Positions 9,538-19,708 of a stretch of DNA of 64,000 nucleotides are shown piece after piece. The DNA is from Bradyrhizobium sp. AZCC 1719 (GTDB lineage: Bacteria > Pseudomonadota > Alphaproteobacteria > Rhizobiales > Xanthobacteraceae). A program made the translations under genes and the position numbers. Position 1 is the first letter of the stretch. Each line of letters begins with the position of its first letter. The stretch covers positions 2,447,001 to 2,511,000 of the forward strand of contig NZ_JAZHRU010000001.1 in assembly GCF_036924525.1 (NCBI RefSeq). The letters are read 5' to 3'. The notes under the pieces are model-generated. The model was not told the DNA's origin. It saw nothing but the letters and a program-made list of their open reading frames with translations, and did not search any database.

Positions 9538-10700
9538 CGCCGCACATCCTCACGCGCTCGCTCGACCGCAGCGCCACCATCTTCCTAATCGTCGTCGCCG
9601 GCCTCGGCGTGCTGATCCCGCTCTCCAATCTCCTGCTGCCTTCAGGCTCGGCGCTGCAGGTGCCGACCTATCTGGTCGCACTGTTCGGCAAATACGCCTG
9701 CTACGCCATCCTCGCGCTCTCGATCGACCTGATCTGGGGCTATTGCGGCATTCTCTCGCTCGGCCACGGCGCGTTCTTCGCGCTCGGCGGCTACGCCATG
9801 GGCATGTACTTGATGCGCCAGATCGGCAGCCGCGGCGTCTACGGCAATCCGATCTTGCCCGACTTCATGGTGTTTCTGAACTATCCGGCGCTGCCCTGGT
9901 ACTGGCACGGCTTTGATATGTTCTGGTTTGCGGCGCTGATGGTCATTCTTGTTCCCGGCCTGCTCGCGTTCTGCTTCGGTTGGCTGGCGTTCCGCTCCCG
10001 CGTCACCGGCGTCTATCTCTCGATCATCACCCAGGCCATGACATATGCGCTGCTGCTGGCGTTCTTCCGCAACGATTTCGGTTTCGGCGGCAACAACGGT
10101 CTGACCGACTTCAAGGACATCCTCGGCTTCAATGTGCAGGCCGACGGCACCCGCGCCGCCTTGTTTGCCCTGAGTTGCCTGGCGCTGATCGTCACCTTCC
10201 TGATCTGCCGGGCGGTCGTGACGTCGAAGCTCGGCAAGGTCTTGATAGCGATCCGCGATGCCGAGTCGCGCACCCGTTTCCTCGGCTACCGCGTCGAATC
10301 CTACAAGCTGTTCGTGTTCACGCTGTCGGCCTGCATGGCCGGCGTCGCCGGCGCGCTCTACGTGCCGCAGGTCGGCATCATCAATCCAAGCGAATTTGCA
10401 CCGGGCAACTCCATCGAGGCGGTGATCTGGGTCGCCGTCGGTGGCCGCGGCACGCTGGTGGGCGCCGCGCTTGGCGCTGTCGTCGTCAACTACGCAAAAA
10501 CCTACTTCACCTCGGGCCCGCTGGCGCCCTACTGGCTGTTCATGCTGGGCGCGCTGTTCATCCTGGTGACGCTGCTGCTGCCAAAGGGGATCGTCGGCAC
10601 CTTCAACGCCTGGCGGGAGTCCCGGAAGGCAACCGAAAAAGCCAATGCCGAAAGCGCTGCTCTCGAAGACCGCGTCGGCGAACCGAAGCCCGCGGAGTGA
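9534..10700 (+). CDS. urtC: urea ABC transporter, permease UrtC
   Basis: A 388-residue LivM-type permease, partner of UrtB in the urea channel. Motifs include IDLIWGYCGILSLGHGAFFALGGY and the cytoplasmic coupling loop AIRDAESRTRFLGYRVESYK. The start at 9534 was chosen because it overlaps the urtB stop; the open frame upstream is a shadow of urtB. The C-terminus is hydrophilic (SRKATEKANAESAALEDR). urtD starts five bases after the stop. Confidence 0.95.
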   Translation: MTPHILTRSLDRSATIFLIVVAGLGVLIPLSNLLLPSGSALQVPTYLVALFGKYACYAILALSIDLIWGYCGILSLGHGAFFALGGYAMGMYLMRQIGSRGVYGNPILPDFMVFLNYPALPWYWHGFDMFWFAALMVILVPGLLAFCFGWLAFRSRVTGVYLSIITQAMTYALLLAFFRNDFGFGGNNGLTDFKDILGFNVQADGTRAALFALSCLALIVTFLICRAVVTSKLGKVLIAIRDAESRTRFLGYRVESYKLFVFTLSACMAGVAGALYVPQVGIINPSEFAPGNSIEAVIWVAVGGRGTLVGAALGAVVVNYAKTYFTSGPLAPYWLFMLGALFILVTLLLPKGIVGTFNAWRESRKATEKANAESAALEDRVGEPKPAE

Positions 10701-10704
10701 GCGC

Positions 10705-11466
10705 ATGAGTGTCATGGAGGGAAGGACCACTTCCGCGCTGCTCTACCTCGACGGCGTGCATGTCGCGTTCGACGGCTTTCACGCCATCAACAACCTGTCG
10801 CTGACGCTTGAGCCCGGCGAGATGCGCGCCATCATCGGTCCGAACGGCGCCGGCAAGACCACGATGATGGACATCATCACCGGCAAGACCAAGCCGGACG
10901 AAGGCACGGTGCTGTTCGATGGCATGACCGACCTGACGCGGCTGGATGAGACCCATATCGCCGAACTCGGCATTGGCCGCAAATTCCAGAAGCCGACGGT
11001 GTTCGAGAGCCAGACCATCGAGGACAATCTGTTGCTGGCGCTCAATGTCGATCACAGCGTCAAGGGCACGCTGTTCTGGCGCGGCAACAGGGACGAATCC
11101 GAACGGATCGACCGCGTGCTCGAAACCATCCGCCTGACCGATGCGCGCAATCGTCTTGCGGGCAGCCTGTCACACGGCCAGAAGCAGTGGCTGGAGATCG
11201 GCATGCTGCTGGCGCAGGACCCAAAACTGCTGCTGGTCGACGAGCCGGTCGCGGGCATGACCGACGTCGAGACGCATCAGACCGCCGAGCTTCTGAAGGA
11301 AATCAACAAGGAAAAGACCGTCATGGTCGTCGAGCACGACATGACCTTCGTGCGCGAACTCGGCGTCAAGGTCACCTGCCTGCACGAAGGTACGGTGCTG
11401 GCGGAGGGGACCATCGATCAGGTCTCATCGAACGAGCGCGTGATTGAAGTGTATCTGGGAAGATGA
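10705..11466 (+). CDS. urtD: urea ABC transporter, ATPase UrtD
   Basis: A 253-residue LivG-type ATPase. Walker A is GPNGAGKTT, the signature is LSHGQKQWLEIG, Walker B is LLLVDEPVAGM, and the switch His is in VVEHD. The SHGQKQWLEI form of the signature is the one usually seen in UrtD. Start is ATG at 10705, four bases after the urtC stop; a second ATG at 10714 is also possible. A repeat-filled gap of 157 bases separates it from urtE. Confidence 0.95.
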   Translation: MSVMEGRTTSALLYLDGVHVAFDGFHAINNLSLTLEPGEMRAIIGPNGAGKTTMMDIITGKTKPDEGTVLFDGMTDLTRLDETHIAELGIGRKFQKPTVFESQTIEDNLLLALNVDHSVKGTLFWRGNRDESERIDRVLETIRLTDARNRLAGSLSHGQKQWLEIGMLLAQDPKLLLVDEPVAGMTDVETHQTAELLKEINKEKTVMVVEHDMTFVRELGVKVTCLHEGTVLAEGTIDQVSSNERVIEVYLGR

Positions 11467-11493
11467 AGAATATGCTGACGGTTCCTCGTGAAA

Positions 11494-11595
11494 GCTGTCA
11501 TCGTCCGCGAAAGCGGACGATCCAGTACTCCGAGACGGTGAGCTTTACCGCAGAGGCTCGGCGTACTGGATACCCCGCCTTCGCGGGGTATGACG
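11494..11595. repeat. palindromic intergenic repeat between urtD and urtE
   Basis: Two short hairpins, CGTCCGCGAAAGCGGACG (11502-11519) and ACCCCGCCTTCGCGGGGT (11572-11589), flank a GC-rich core. The second half (GTACTGGAT followed by CCCCGC-TTCGCGGGG) recurs near 28600-28625, so this is a dispersed family of the REP/RIME kind. It lies inside the operon and would form hairpins in the mRNA. Confidence 0.75.
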
Positions 11596-11623
11596 CCACC
11601 TCTCAGCCGAAGCGAAGTGCCAA

Positions 11624-12319
11624 ATGCTGAAGGTCGACAACATCAATCTCTACTACGGCGCAGCACAAGCCTTGCGCGGCGTCTCGCTGTCCGCCGAGCC
11701 CGGCAAGGTGACGTGCGTGCTGGGCCGCAACGGCGTCGGCAAGACCTCGCTGCTCCGCGCGATGGTCGGCCAGTATCCGATCGCAGGCGGATCGATCATG
11801 CTTGATGGCAACGACATCACCAGCCTCAAGCCGTACGAGCGCGCGCGACGCGGCATCGGCTTCGTGCCGCAGGGCCGCGAAATTTTTCCGCTGCTCACGG
11901 TTGAGGAAAATCTCAAGACCGGCTTCGGGCCGCTCAAGCGCGAGGATCGCTATATCCCCGACGACGTGTTCTCGCTGTTTCCGGTGCTGAATACGATGCT
12001 GGGGCGCCGCGGCGGCGACCTCTCCGGCGGGCAACAGCAGCAGCTCGCGATCGGCCGTGCGCTGGTCATGCGGCCGAAACTGTTGCTATTGGACGAGCCG
12101 ACCGAAGGCATTCAGCCCTCGATCATCAAGGACATCGGCCGCGCCATCTCTTACCTGCGCAGCCTCGGCAACATCGCGATCGTGCTGGTCGAACAATATC
12201 TCGACTTTGCCTGCGAGCTCGGCGACAATTTCGCGGTCATGGACCGTGGCGCGGTGAAATATGCCTGCGACCGCGCCAATCTCGATCCCGCGGAGATCAG
12301 TCGCCAGATGGCGCTGTAG
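11624..12319 (+). CDS. urtE: urea ABC transporter, ATPase UrtE
   Basis: A 231-residue LivF-type ATPase. Walker A is GRNGVGKTS, the signature is LSGGQQQQLAIG, and Walker B is LLLLDEPTEGI followed by QPSIIKDIGRAI. The QQQQLAIGRAL signature and GIQPSII are typical of UrtE. It pairs with UrtD to energise urea import. Start is ATG at 11624, after the repeat element. The ureD start follows after 44 bases. Confidence 0.95.
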   Translation: MLKVDNINLYYGAAQALRGVSLSAEPGKVTCVLGRNGVGKTSLLRAMVGQYPIAGGSIMLDGNDITSLKPYERARRGIGFVPQGREIFPLLTVEENLKTGFGPLKREDRYIPDDVFSLFPVLNTMLGRRGGDLSGGQQQQLAIGRALVMRPKLLLLDEPTEGIQPSIIKDIGRAISYLRSLGNIAIVLVEQYLDFACELGDNFAVMDRGAVKYACDRANLDPAEISRQMAL

Positions 12320-12363
12320 CAAACGCGCTTTTGAGGTTGCCACGTAACGCCGTTGGGGGACGG

Positions 12364-13200
12364 ATGCGGACCGATATTACGCGCGCGGCTTCAGCGACGT
12401 TCGCTGCCAATCGGGCCCAGGGCGCGGTGCGGTTCGGCGTGCATCTGCAGGATGGCGTCACCCGCCGCGGGGACTTGCACGAATCCGGTTCGCTCCGCGT
12501 GCGCTTTCCCTCTCCTGAAGCGGAAGGACTATTCGGAGTGTTCGTCAACACCGCCGGCGGCATTGCCGGCGGAGACCGCTTCGATATCGATATCGGGGCA
12601 GGCGAGGGCACCCGGCTGACGCTGACAACGGCGGCGGCCGAGAAGGTCTATCGCGCCCCCGGCGCCGCCGCCCAGCTCAGCATCGCCCTGAAGGCGGAAG
12701 CCGGTGCGCATCTCGCCTGGCTGCCGCAGGAAACCATCCTGTTCGACCGAGCGCGAATTGTCAGGCGCATCGACATCGATCTGGCCGAAGACGCCTCGCT
12801 TCTGCTCTGCGAAATCGTCGTGTTCGGCCGTGCCGCGATGGGTGAAACGATGCGGCACGGCGAGTTCGTCGACCGTTGGCGCCTGCGCCGCGGCGGCAAG
12901 CTGGTGTTTGCGGAGACCATCCGGCTCGACGGCGACATCGGCGCAAAGCTGGCGCGGCCGGCTGTTGCGAAAGGCGGCGTCGCCATCGGCACCGCGCTGA
13001 TCGTGCCGGGCGAAGAGGCGATCGTGGAGCGGATCCGCGAAGCCTCGGAAGCGTTCGGCGGCGAGGTCGGCATCTCCTGCTGGAATGGATTTGCAATGGC
13101 GCGCTTCTGTGCCCAAGATGCGGCCCGGCTGCGCGCCGATATGATGACGGTGCTCGGCCGTGCCGGCGGCGCAGCGCTACCAAGACTTTGGCTCAATTAA
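12364..13200 (+). CDS. ureD: urease accessory protein UreD
   Basis: A 278-residue scaffold protein that binds apo-urease and recruits UreF/UreG for nickel insertion. Recognisable segments are [28 protein letters not shown] and [17 protein letters not shown] 12364 is preceded by GGGGGAC and gives the usual N-terminus; a TTG at 12331 would add 11 residues. It sits between urtE and ureA, the normal place in this operon type. Confidence 0.95.
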   Translation: MRTDITRAASATFAANRAQGAVRFGVHLQDGVTRRGDLHESGSLRVRFPSPEAEGLFGVFVNTAGGIAGGDRFDIDIGAGEGTRLTLTTAAAEKVYRAPGAAAQLSIALKAEAGAHLAWLPQETILFDRARIVRRIDIDLAEDASLLLCEIVVFGRAAMGETMRHGEFVDRWRLRRGGKLVFAETIRLDGDIGAKLARPAVAKGGVAIGTALIVPGEEAIVERIREASEAFGGEVGISCWNGFAMARFCAQDAARLRADMMTVLGRAGGAALPRLWLN

Positions 13201-13240
13201 CCGCTGTGGCTCAACTAGAGACAATCACCAGAGTGCTCGC

Positions 13241-13543
13241 ATGAATCTCTCCCCCCGCGAAAAGGACAAGCTCTTGATCTCGATGGCGGCCATGGTGGCG
13301 CGCCGCAGGCTCGAGCGCGGCGTCAAGCTCAACCACCCCGAGGCGGTCGCCATCATCTCCGACTTCATCGTCGAGGGCGCCCGCGACGGCCGCACCGTCG
13401 CCGAACTGATGCAGGCCGGCGCCCAGGTCCTGACCCGCGCGCAGGTGATGGATGGCATTCCCGAGATGATCCACGACATCCAGGTCGAAGCGACGTTTCC
13501 GGATGGGACCAAGCTCGTCACTGTGCATGAGCCGATAAGGTAG
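13241..13543 (+). CDS. ureA: urease gamma subunit UreA
   Basis: A 100-residue gamma subunit, exactly the family length, starting [20 protein letters not shown] and containing [20 protein letters not shown] and the C-terminal [14 protein letters not shown]. It is the smallest of the three structural subunits of urease, and UreA and UreB are separate here as in most bacteria. ATG 13241 was preferred over the longer frame because the preceding 27 residues lie over the end of ureD and a gap. Confidence 0.97.
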   Translation: MNLSPREKDKLLISMAAMVARRRLERGVKLNHPEAVAIISDFIVEGARDGRTVAELMQAGAQVLTRAQVMDGIPEMIHDIQVEATFPDGTKLVTVHEPIR

Positions 13544-13550
13544 TCATCGT

Positions 13551-13663
13551 CATTCCGGGGCGGCCGCAAAGCGGCCGAACCCGGAATCCAGAGATTGTTG
13601 ATCGAGATTCTCAGATGCGCAATCGCGCACCATAGTTCGCCCTTCGGGCGCCCCGGAATGACA
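13551..13663. repeat. palindromic intergenic repeat between ureA and ureB
   Basis: Bounded by CATTCCGGGG at the left and CCCCGGAATG at the right, with inner hairpins (CGGCCGCAAAGCGGCCG and a GCGCAATCGCGC core). The same frame, CATTCCGGGG...CCCCGGAATGACA, recurs at 49528-49643 downstream of cysA, so this is one dispersed family with two copies in the window. Confidence 0.8.
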
Positions 13664-13674
13664 GAGGAGGGTAC

Positions 13675-13980
13675 ATGATCCCCGGCGAACGCTTCATCAA
13701 GGACGGCGAGATCGAACTCAACGCCGGCCGCAAGACGGTGACGCTCACCGTCGCCAATACCGGCGACCGCCCGATCCAGGTCGGCTCGCACTACCACTTC
13801 TTCGAGACCAACCCCGCACTGAAGTTCGACCGCAAGAAATCCCGCGGCATGCGCCTCGACATCGCCGCCGGCACCGCGGTGCGTTTCGAGCCCGGCCAGA
13901 CCCGCGACGTGCAACTCGTCGCACTCGCCGGCAAGCGCACCATCTACGGATTCCGCGGCGACGTGCAGGGGAAGCTGTGA
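13675..13980 (+). CDS. ureB: urease beta subunit UreB
   Basis: A 101-residue beta subunit, full length: [39 protein letters not shown], and [19 protein letters not shown] near the end. It packs with UreA and UreC in the trimer. ATG 13675 is preceded by GAGGAGG. It is followed by about 960 bases of repeats and a DUF559 gene before ureC, an unusual interruption of a conserved operon. Confidence 0.97.
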   Translation: MIPGERFIKDGEIELNAGRKTVTLTVANTGDRPIQVGSHYHFFETNPALKFDRKKSRGMRLDIAAGTAVRFEPGQTRDVQLVALAGKRTIYGFRGDVQGKL

Positions 13981-14006
13981 ATTCCAAGGACGCGCTGTGA
14001 TCGTTC

Positions 14007-14071
14007 GTGAGGTGAGCACACCGGCAGGGCTCCCTCCCCCCTTGCGGGGGAGGGTTGGGGAGAGGGGTATG
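14007..14071. repeat. CCCTCCCC-type repeat, arm A copy 1
   Basis: The unit begins GTGAGGTGAGCAC and continues with a GGCTCCCTCCCCC...GGGGGAGGGTTGGGGAGAGGGG hairpin block. Copies 2 (14275-14363) and 3 (14822-14886) share the head and the hairpin. Its core is the reverse complement of arm B at 14163-14246 and 14710-14793. Confidence 0.85.
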
Positions 14072-14162
14072 TCGCCGCGGGCTCGGACCGGAGAGAGTCG
14101 TCGCGGTGCGAACCAAACTGGAAAGAGGATCGACAGTCTTGCAGCCGCGATCCGGCAAGCAT

Positions 14163-14246
14163 CGGAGCAAGCGGTACCCCTCTCCCTAACCCTCTCCCGC
14201 AAGGGGAGAGGGAACCCATCCGCCGGTGCGTCCCTGACTGGTGCCA
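14163..14246. repeat. CCCTCCCC-type repeat, arm B copy 1
   Basis: Runs from CGGAGCAAGCGGTACCCC through a CTCTCCCTAACCCTCTCCC...GGGGAGAGGGAACCC hairpin block to CGTCCCTGACTGGTGCC. It is nearly identical over its length to arm B copy 2 (14710-14793). Together with arm A copy 1 it encloses about 90 bases without a gene. Confidence 0.85.
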
Positions 14247-14274
14247 TCACATCAGGGGCGCACCAATATGCAAC

Positions 14275-14363
14275 GTGAGGTGAGCACGCTGGTACGGCTC
14301 CCTCCCCCCTTGCGGGGTCCGAGGCGAGCGAAGCTCGCTCTCGAGGTTGGGGAGAGGGGTATG
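14275..14363. repeat. CCCTCCCC-type repeat, arm A copy 2, with internal insertion
   Basis: Same head and hairpin as copy 1, but the hairpin is interrupted by about 27 bases containing a GCGAGCGAAGCTCGC palindrome. It ends at the ATG of the DUF559 gene, so the arm supplies that gene's leader (GGGGAGAGGGGT before the start). Confidence 0.8.
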
Positions 14364-14816
14364 CCGCACGACGAGGTAAGCAAGGTTCAGCGCGATCGCG
14401 CCAAGCGCTTAAGGCGCGAGATGACTCGTGCGGAGACGTTGCTATGGCGCCATCTAAAAGCGAAACGGCTCGCGGGGCTAGGATTTCGCCGCCAGGTCCC
14501 GATGGGCAATTACGTCGCGGATTTCGCTGCTCACTCTTGCAAGCTCGTCATTGAGATCGATGGCGAGAGCCACGATTTCGAGGAGCGCATTCGACACGAC
14601 ATTACGCGTGACCAATGGTTTGAATCTCGCGGCTATCGCGTACTGCGCTTCACCAACGACGACGTAATGAAGAATCTTGAGGGCGTTGTTCTTTTCATTC
14701 TGCAGGCAGCGGAGCAAGCGGCACCCCTCTCCCTAACCCTCTCCCGCAGGGGGAGAGGGAACCCGTCCGCTGGTGCGTCCCTGACTAATGCCAAAGACGT
14801 CGAGGAGCAGTCGTGA
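14361..14816 (+). CDS. DUF559 domain protein (PD-(D/E)XK endonuclease-like)
   Basis: A 151-residue protein. Residues 1-115 match DUF559, a Vsr-like restriction-endonuclease fold: RLRREMTRAETLLWRHLKAK, FRRQVPMGNYVADFAA, LVIEIDGESHDF (the D...ExD pattern of the fold), WFESRGYRVLRFTNDDV. The remaining C-terminus (AAPLSLTLSRRGRGNPSAGA) is the translation of repeat arm B, so the gene has grown into the flanking repeat. ATG 14361 follows the GGGGAGAGGGG of arm A. The gene sits between ureB and ureC, has no link to urease, and is flanked by inverted repeat arms, which suggests insertion as a cassette. Nuclease activity is inferred from the fold only. Confidence 0.85.
   Translation: MPHDEVSKVQRDRAKRLRREMTRAETLLWRHLKAKRLAGLGFRRQVPMGNYVADFAAHSCKLVIEIDGESHDFEERIRHDITRDQWFESRGYRVLRFTNDDVMKNLEGVVLFILQAAEQAAPLSLTLSRRGRGNPSAGASLTNAKDVEEQS
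14710..14793. repeat. CCCTCCCC-type repeat, arm B copy 2
   Basis: Nearly the same sequence as 14163-14246, about 547 bases downstream in direct orientation. It overlaps the 3' end of the DUF559 reading frame and is followed closely by arm A copy 3. Confidence 0.85.
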
Positions 14817-14821
14817 TGCGA

Positions 14822-14886
14822 TGTGAGGTGAGCACGCTGGTCAGGCTCCCTCTCCCCTTGCGGGAGAGGGTTGGGGAGAGGGGTGG
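14822..14886. repeat. CCCTCCCC-type repeat, arm A copy 3
   Basis: GTGAGGTGAGCACGCTGGT head plus the CTCCCTCTCCCC...GGGAGAGGGTTGGGGAGAGGGG hairpin, ending 55 bases before the ureC start. Confidence 0.85.
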
Positions 14887-14940
14887 CCGCGAGTTGCCAA
14901 GCCCGCAATGGGCACGAAACACCGAAAGCTGGAGGCCGTC

Positions 14941-16656
<1,716 letters not shown>

Positions 16657-16702
16657 GGTTGATCCCGGAACTTTAGCCAGAACAAAGTCCGGGAGGATCT
16701 AA

Positions 16703-17002
16703 GTGATTTACGTCGTTGCCACGCTGACCATAAAACCCGAAACGCGCGCCGATTTCATCGCCGCCGCCACCGCCTGCATCAAGGAAACCCGCAAAGAGCC
16801 GGGCAACATCGCCTATGACCTGCATGAGAGCGTCACCGATCCCTCAAAAATGGTGTTCGTCGAGCAGTGGGAAAATGCCGAGGCGCTGGTGCCGCATCGT
16901 GGCGCCGAGCACATGAAGATCTTCGGTCGCGTCGCCGTGAAATGCATGTCGGCGCCGCCGAAGATCGAAGTGATCACGCCCGAAAAGGTCGACGTCCGCT
17001 AA
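16703..17002 (+). CDS. antibiotic biosynthesis monooxygenase (ABM) domain protein 1
   Basis: A 99-residue dimeric alpha-beta barrel: MIYVVATLTIKPETRADFI, then EPGNIAYDLHESVTDPSKMVFVEQWENAEAL. Proteins of this kind include quinol monooxygenases (YgiN) and small uncharacterised dimers. Start is GTG 16703 after GGGAGGA. It lies between ureC and ureE with a paralogue directly after it; a role in nickel or urea metabolism is not established. Confidence 0.85.
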   Translation: MIYVVATLTIKPETRADFIAAATACIKETRKEPGNIAYDLHESVTDPSKMVFVEQWENAEALVPHRGAEHMKIFGRVAVKCMSAPPKIEVITPEKVDVR

Positions 17003-17025
17003 TCAAGAAACACGGGAACAAACCT

Positions 17026-17325
17026 ATGATCTATGTCATCGCCACCACGCCGATGAAGCCGGAAAACAAGGACGACTTCATCAAGGGGCACAAGGCCTGC
17101 ATCGCCGAAACGCGGAAGGAGAAAGGCTGCATCTCCTATGAGGGCCATGTCAGCGTGAACGATCCAAATCTATATGTGGTGGTGGAGCGCTGGGAGACGC
17201 GCGACGACCTCAATGCGCATGGCCGTGCGCCCCACATGAAGGTGTGGCGGGAATATTCCTCGCAAATGAAGACCGCGCCGACGGTGATCGAGATCATCAG
17301 CGACGGCAAGGTGGAGAAATTCTGA
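17026..17325 (+). CDS. antibiotic biosynthesis monooxygenase (ABM) domain protein 2
   Basis: A 99-residue paralogue of the preceding gene (MIYVIATTPMKPENKDDFIK, KGCISYEGHVSVNDPNLYVVVERWETRDDL), 23 bases downstream. Both share the C-terminal PP/AP-x-IEVI strand. The pair looks like a tandem duplication and could form a heterodimer. ATG 17026 was chosen because the longer open frame overlaps the first copy in another frame. ureE follows after 21 bases, so they are co-transcribed with urease. Confidence 0.85.
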   Translation: MIYVIATTPMKPENKDDFIKGHKACIAETRKEKGCISYEGHVSVNDPNLYVVVERWETRDDLNAHGRAPHMKVWREYSSQMKTAPTVIEIISDGKVEKF

Positions 17326-17346
17326 CGTGTCTTTGAGCAGGGTGCC

Positions 17347-17922
17347 ATGATCCGCGCGACAACAGTCCTGGGCCAGCATCGCTGGACGCAATCGGCGGCC
17401 GATACCGTCGTGCTCGATTTCGACGATCGGCATCGGCGGCGGATGGCGATGACCGGCACGCGCGGGCTGGAATTCCTGCTCGACCTGGAGAACGCGGTGG
17501 CGCTGCGCGGCGGTGACGCGCTGGTGCTGGAGGACGGCAGGCTGATCGAGGTGGTCGCGGCCGCCGAGCCCCTGATCGAGATCCGGGGCGTCGATCCCTT
17601 GCATCTGGTCCGCATCGCCTGGCATCTCGGCAACCGCCATTTGCCGACCCAGATCATGCCGAAGGGCCTGCGCATCCGCCGCGATCATGTCATCGAGGCG
17701 ATGGTGAAGGGGCTGGGTGCGCGCATCATCGAGATCGAGGCGCCGTTCGATCCCGAAGGCGGCGCCTATGCGCAGGCTTCGCATGATCATGCCGCGCACC
17801 ACCACGGCCACGGCCATGATCATCACCATGATGATGATCATGCGCACCATCACCATCACGACGAACAATGCGACCACGATCATCACCACCACGATCACTC
17901 CCATGCTCATGACCACAAGTGA
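17347..17922 (+). CDS. ureE: urease accessory nickel chaperone UreE
   Basis: A 191-residue metallochaperone that passes Ni(II) to the UreDFG complex. The N-terminal domain includes [26 protein letters not shown], the middle [18 protein letters not shown] carries the conserved metal-site His, and the last 45 residues are mostly His and Asp ([20 protein letters not shown] and onward), a nickel storage tail. The last 14 bases overlap the proposed ureF start at 17909. Confidence 0.96.
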   Translation: MIRATTVLGQHRWTQSAADTVVLDFDDRHRRRMAMTGTRGLEFLLDLENAVALRGGDALVLEDGRLIEVVAAAEPLIEIRGVDPLHLVRIAWHLGNRHLPTQIMPKGLRIRRDHVIEAMVKGLGARIIEIEAPFDPEGGAYAQASHDHAAHHHGHGHDHHHDDDHAHHHHHDEQCDHDHHHHDHSHAHDHK

Positions 17923-18640
17923 GCCTGCGCCCGCCGGCGCGAGCAGCGGAATGAATGCGGAGGAGTCAGCGGCGCTGTACCGCCTGATGACCTGGCTGTC
18001 GCCGTCCTTCCCGGTCGGTGCATTCTCTTATTCCAGCGGCATCGAATGGGCGGTGGAGGCGGGCGATATCACCGACGCCGTATCGCTGCGCGACTGGCTG
18101 GCCGCGGTGCTGGTTGATGGTTCCGGCTTCTGCGACGCCGTGTTTCTGGCGCAGGCGTATCGCGCCGCGTCCGTGCAGGACGCCACGGCGTTGCGCGAGA
18201 TTGCTGAACTCGCCGCCGCCTTCGTGCCCTCGCGCGAGCGTCAGCTCGAGACGACGACGCAGGGCCGCGCCTTCATCGATATCGCGCGCGCCGCCTGGGC
18301 TTGCGACGGGCTCGACAGCATGGTTGCCGCGAGCGGCAGCGCGATCGTTTATCCCGTCGCGGTCGGTGTCGTCAGCGCCGCCCATGCCGTTCCGCTTGCG
18401 CCGGCAATGCATGCCTTCCTGCATGCCGTGGTGTCGAATTGGATTTCCGCCGGCGCGCGCCTCGTGCCGCTCGGGCAAACCGACAGCCAGCGCATTCTCG
18501 CGAGCCTGGAAACCGAGGTCGCTGCAACGGCGAAGCGCGCGCTCGCCGCCTCGCTCGACGATCTCGGCAGCGCCACCTTCCGCGCCGATCTCGCCAGCCT
18601 CCGCCACGAGACGCAGTATACGCGGCTGTTCCGGTCATGA
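17909..18640 (+). CDS. ureF: urease accessory protein UreF
   Basis: A 243-residue helical protein that gates GTP hydrolysis by UreG in the activation complex. Typical segments: [52 protein letters not shown] and [23 protein letters not shown] 17909 ([10 protein letters not shown]) overlaps ureE; ATG 17951 ([10 protein letters not shown]) is an alternative. The open frame upstream is only the His-rich ureE tail in another frame. Confidence 0.95.
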   Translation: MTTSEPAPAGASSGMNAEESAALYRLMTWLSPSFPVGAFSYSSGIEWAVEAGDITDAVSLRDWLAAVLVDGSGFCDAVFLAQAYRAASVQDATALREIAELAAAFVPSRERQLETTTQGRAFIDIARAAWACDGLDSMVAASGSAIVYPVAVGVVSAAHAVPLAPAMHAFLHAVVSNWISAGARLVPLGQTDSQRILASLETEVAATAKRALAASLDDLGSATFRADLASLRHETQYTRLFRS

Positions 18641-18662
18641 GGGACGTGAATTTTTCATCATC

Positions 18663-18783
18663 CGTCGTCCCTGCGAACGCAGGGACCCATAACCACGGGC
18701 GTTCATTTTGCGAAGGTCGTCGGCCACCGCGATTCATTGCGGGGCCGCGGCGTATGGGTCCCTGCGTTCGCAGGGACGACGAC
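18663..18783. repeat. inverted-repeat element between ureF and ureG
   Basis: The arms CGTCGTCCCTGCGAACGCAG... (18663-18691) and its complement ending CAGGGACGACGAC (18753-18783) match over about 29 bases. Each arm itself contains a CCCTGCG/CGCAGGG hairpin. This is the familiar rhizobial 'GTCCCTGCGAACGCAGGGAC' type of intergenic element. Confidence 0.85.
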
Positions 18784-18802
18784 AATCGAGAGAGCTGCGC
18801 AC

Positions 18803-19435
18803 ATGTCTAAATCTCACGGCCCGCTTCGGATCGGCGTCGGCGGTCCCGTCGGCTCCGGCAAGACCGCGCTGATGGACCTGCTCTGCAAGTCGATGCGCGA
18901 GCACTACGACATCGCCGCCATCACCAACGACATCTACACCAAATGGGACGCCGAATTCCTGGTGCGCTCGGGTTCGCTGACGCCGGACCGCATCGCCGGC
19001 GTCGAGACCGGCGGCTGCCCGCACACCGCGATCCGCGAGGATGCATCGATGAATCTCGCGGCGGTCGCCGACATGCGCGCGAAATTTCCCGATCTCGATC
19101 TGGTGCTGATCGAGTCCGGCGGCGACAATCTCGCCGCAACGTTTTCTCCCGAGCTCGCCGATCTCACGATCTACGTGATCGACGTTGCCGCCGGCGACAA
19201 GATTCCCTCCAAGGGCGGCCCCGGCATCACCCGCTCGGACCTCCTCGTCATCAACAAGATCGACCTGGCGCCTTATGTCGGCGCGTCGCTGGAGAAGATG
19301 GAGACTGACGCCAAGCGGATGCGCGGCGAGCGGCCGTTCGTGATGACCAATTTGAAGAAGAGCGAGGGGCTCGATCGCATCATCGGCTTCATCGAGACCA
19401 AGGGCGGCCTGCGCCCGGCCGCAAAGGCCCGGTAG
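18803..19435 (+). CDS. ureG: urease accessory GTPase UreG
   Basis: A 210-residue SIMIBI-class GTPase that drives nickel delivery into urease. P-loop [17 protein letters not shown], metal-binding [19 protein letters not shown] (the conserved Cys-Pro-His), [20 protein letters not shown], and the base-specificity motif [13 protein letters not shown] 18803 was chosen as the usual [14 protein letters not shown] start after the repeat; the longer frame reads through the repeat element. It is the last gene of the urea operon. Confidence 0.97.
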   Translation: MSKSHGPLRIGVGGPVGSGKTALMDLLCKSMREHYDIAAITNDIYTKWDAEFLVRSGSLTPDRIAGVETGGCPHTAIREDASMNLAAVADMRAKFPDLDLVLIESGGDNLAATFSPELADLTIYVIDVAAGDKIPSKGGPGITRSDLLVINKIDLAPYVGASLEKMETDAKRMRGERPFVMTNLKKSEGLDRIIGFIETKGGLRPAAKAR

Positions 19436-19708
19436 GCCCGGGGTAGCCGGCCCGCGGGGCCCGAACAGGCGGCCGAACGAAGGTCAGGCCAGCGGCGCAT
19501 TAACATTAATGCTCGGTCTGCCGCCGTAGCCTTCGGATTTGTCCGTCCGCGCCGGAACCAAATCGACGCTGTCAGATTATCATCTTCTGGCGCCGCCAAA
19601 TCAGCGTTAACGGCTGCCGTGTTGTGTTTGCCCGCTGCCAAGCTGTCAGTTGCGTGCTGATGATCGCTCCGTCATATTCGCCGCGCTTGGCCTTCGCGCT
19701 ATTGCCAC

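Noticed and set aside
14007..14886. Regularly recurring repeats suggestive of a CRISPR array
   Set aside because: Five arms of 65-90 bases in alternating orientation with unequal spacing, one spacer holding a gene, and no cas genes.
19554..19578. GGAAC before the sensor kinase gene
   Set aside because: The -10 position at N16 reads GATT, two mismatches, and no further support was seen.
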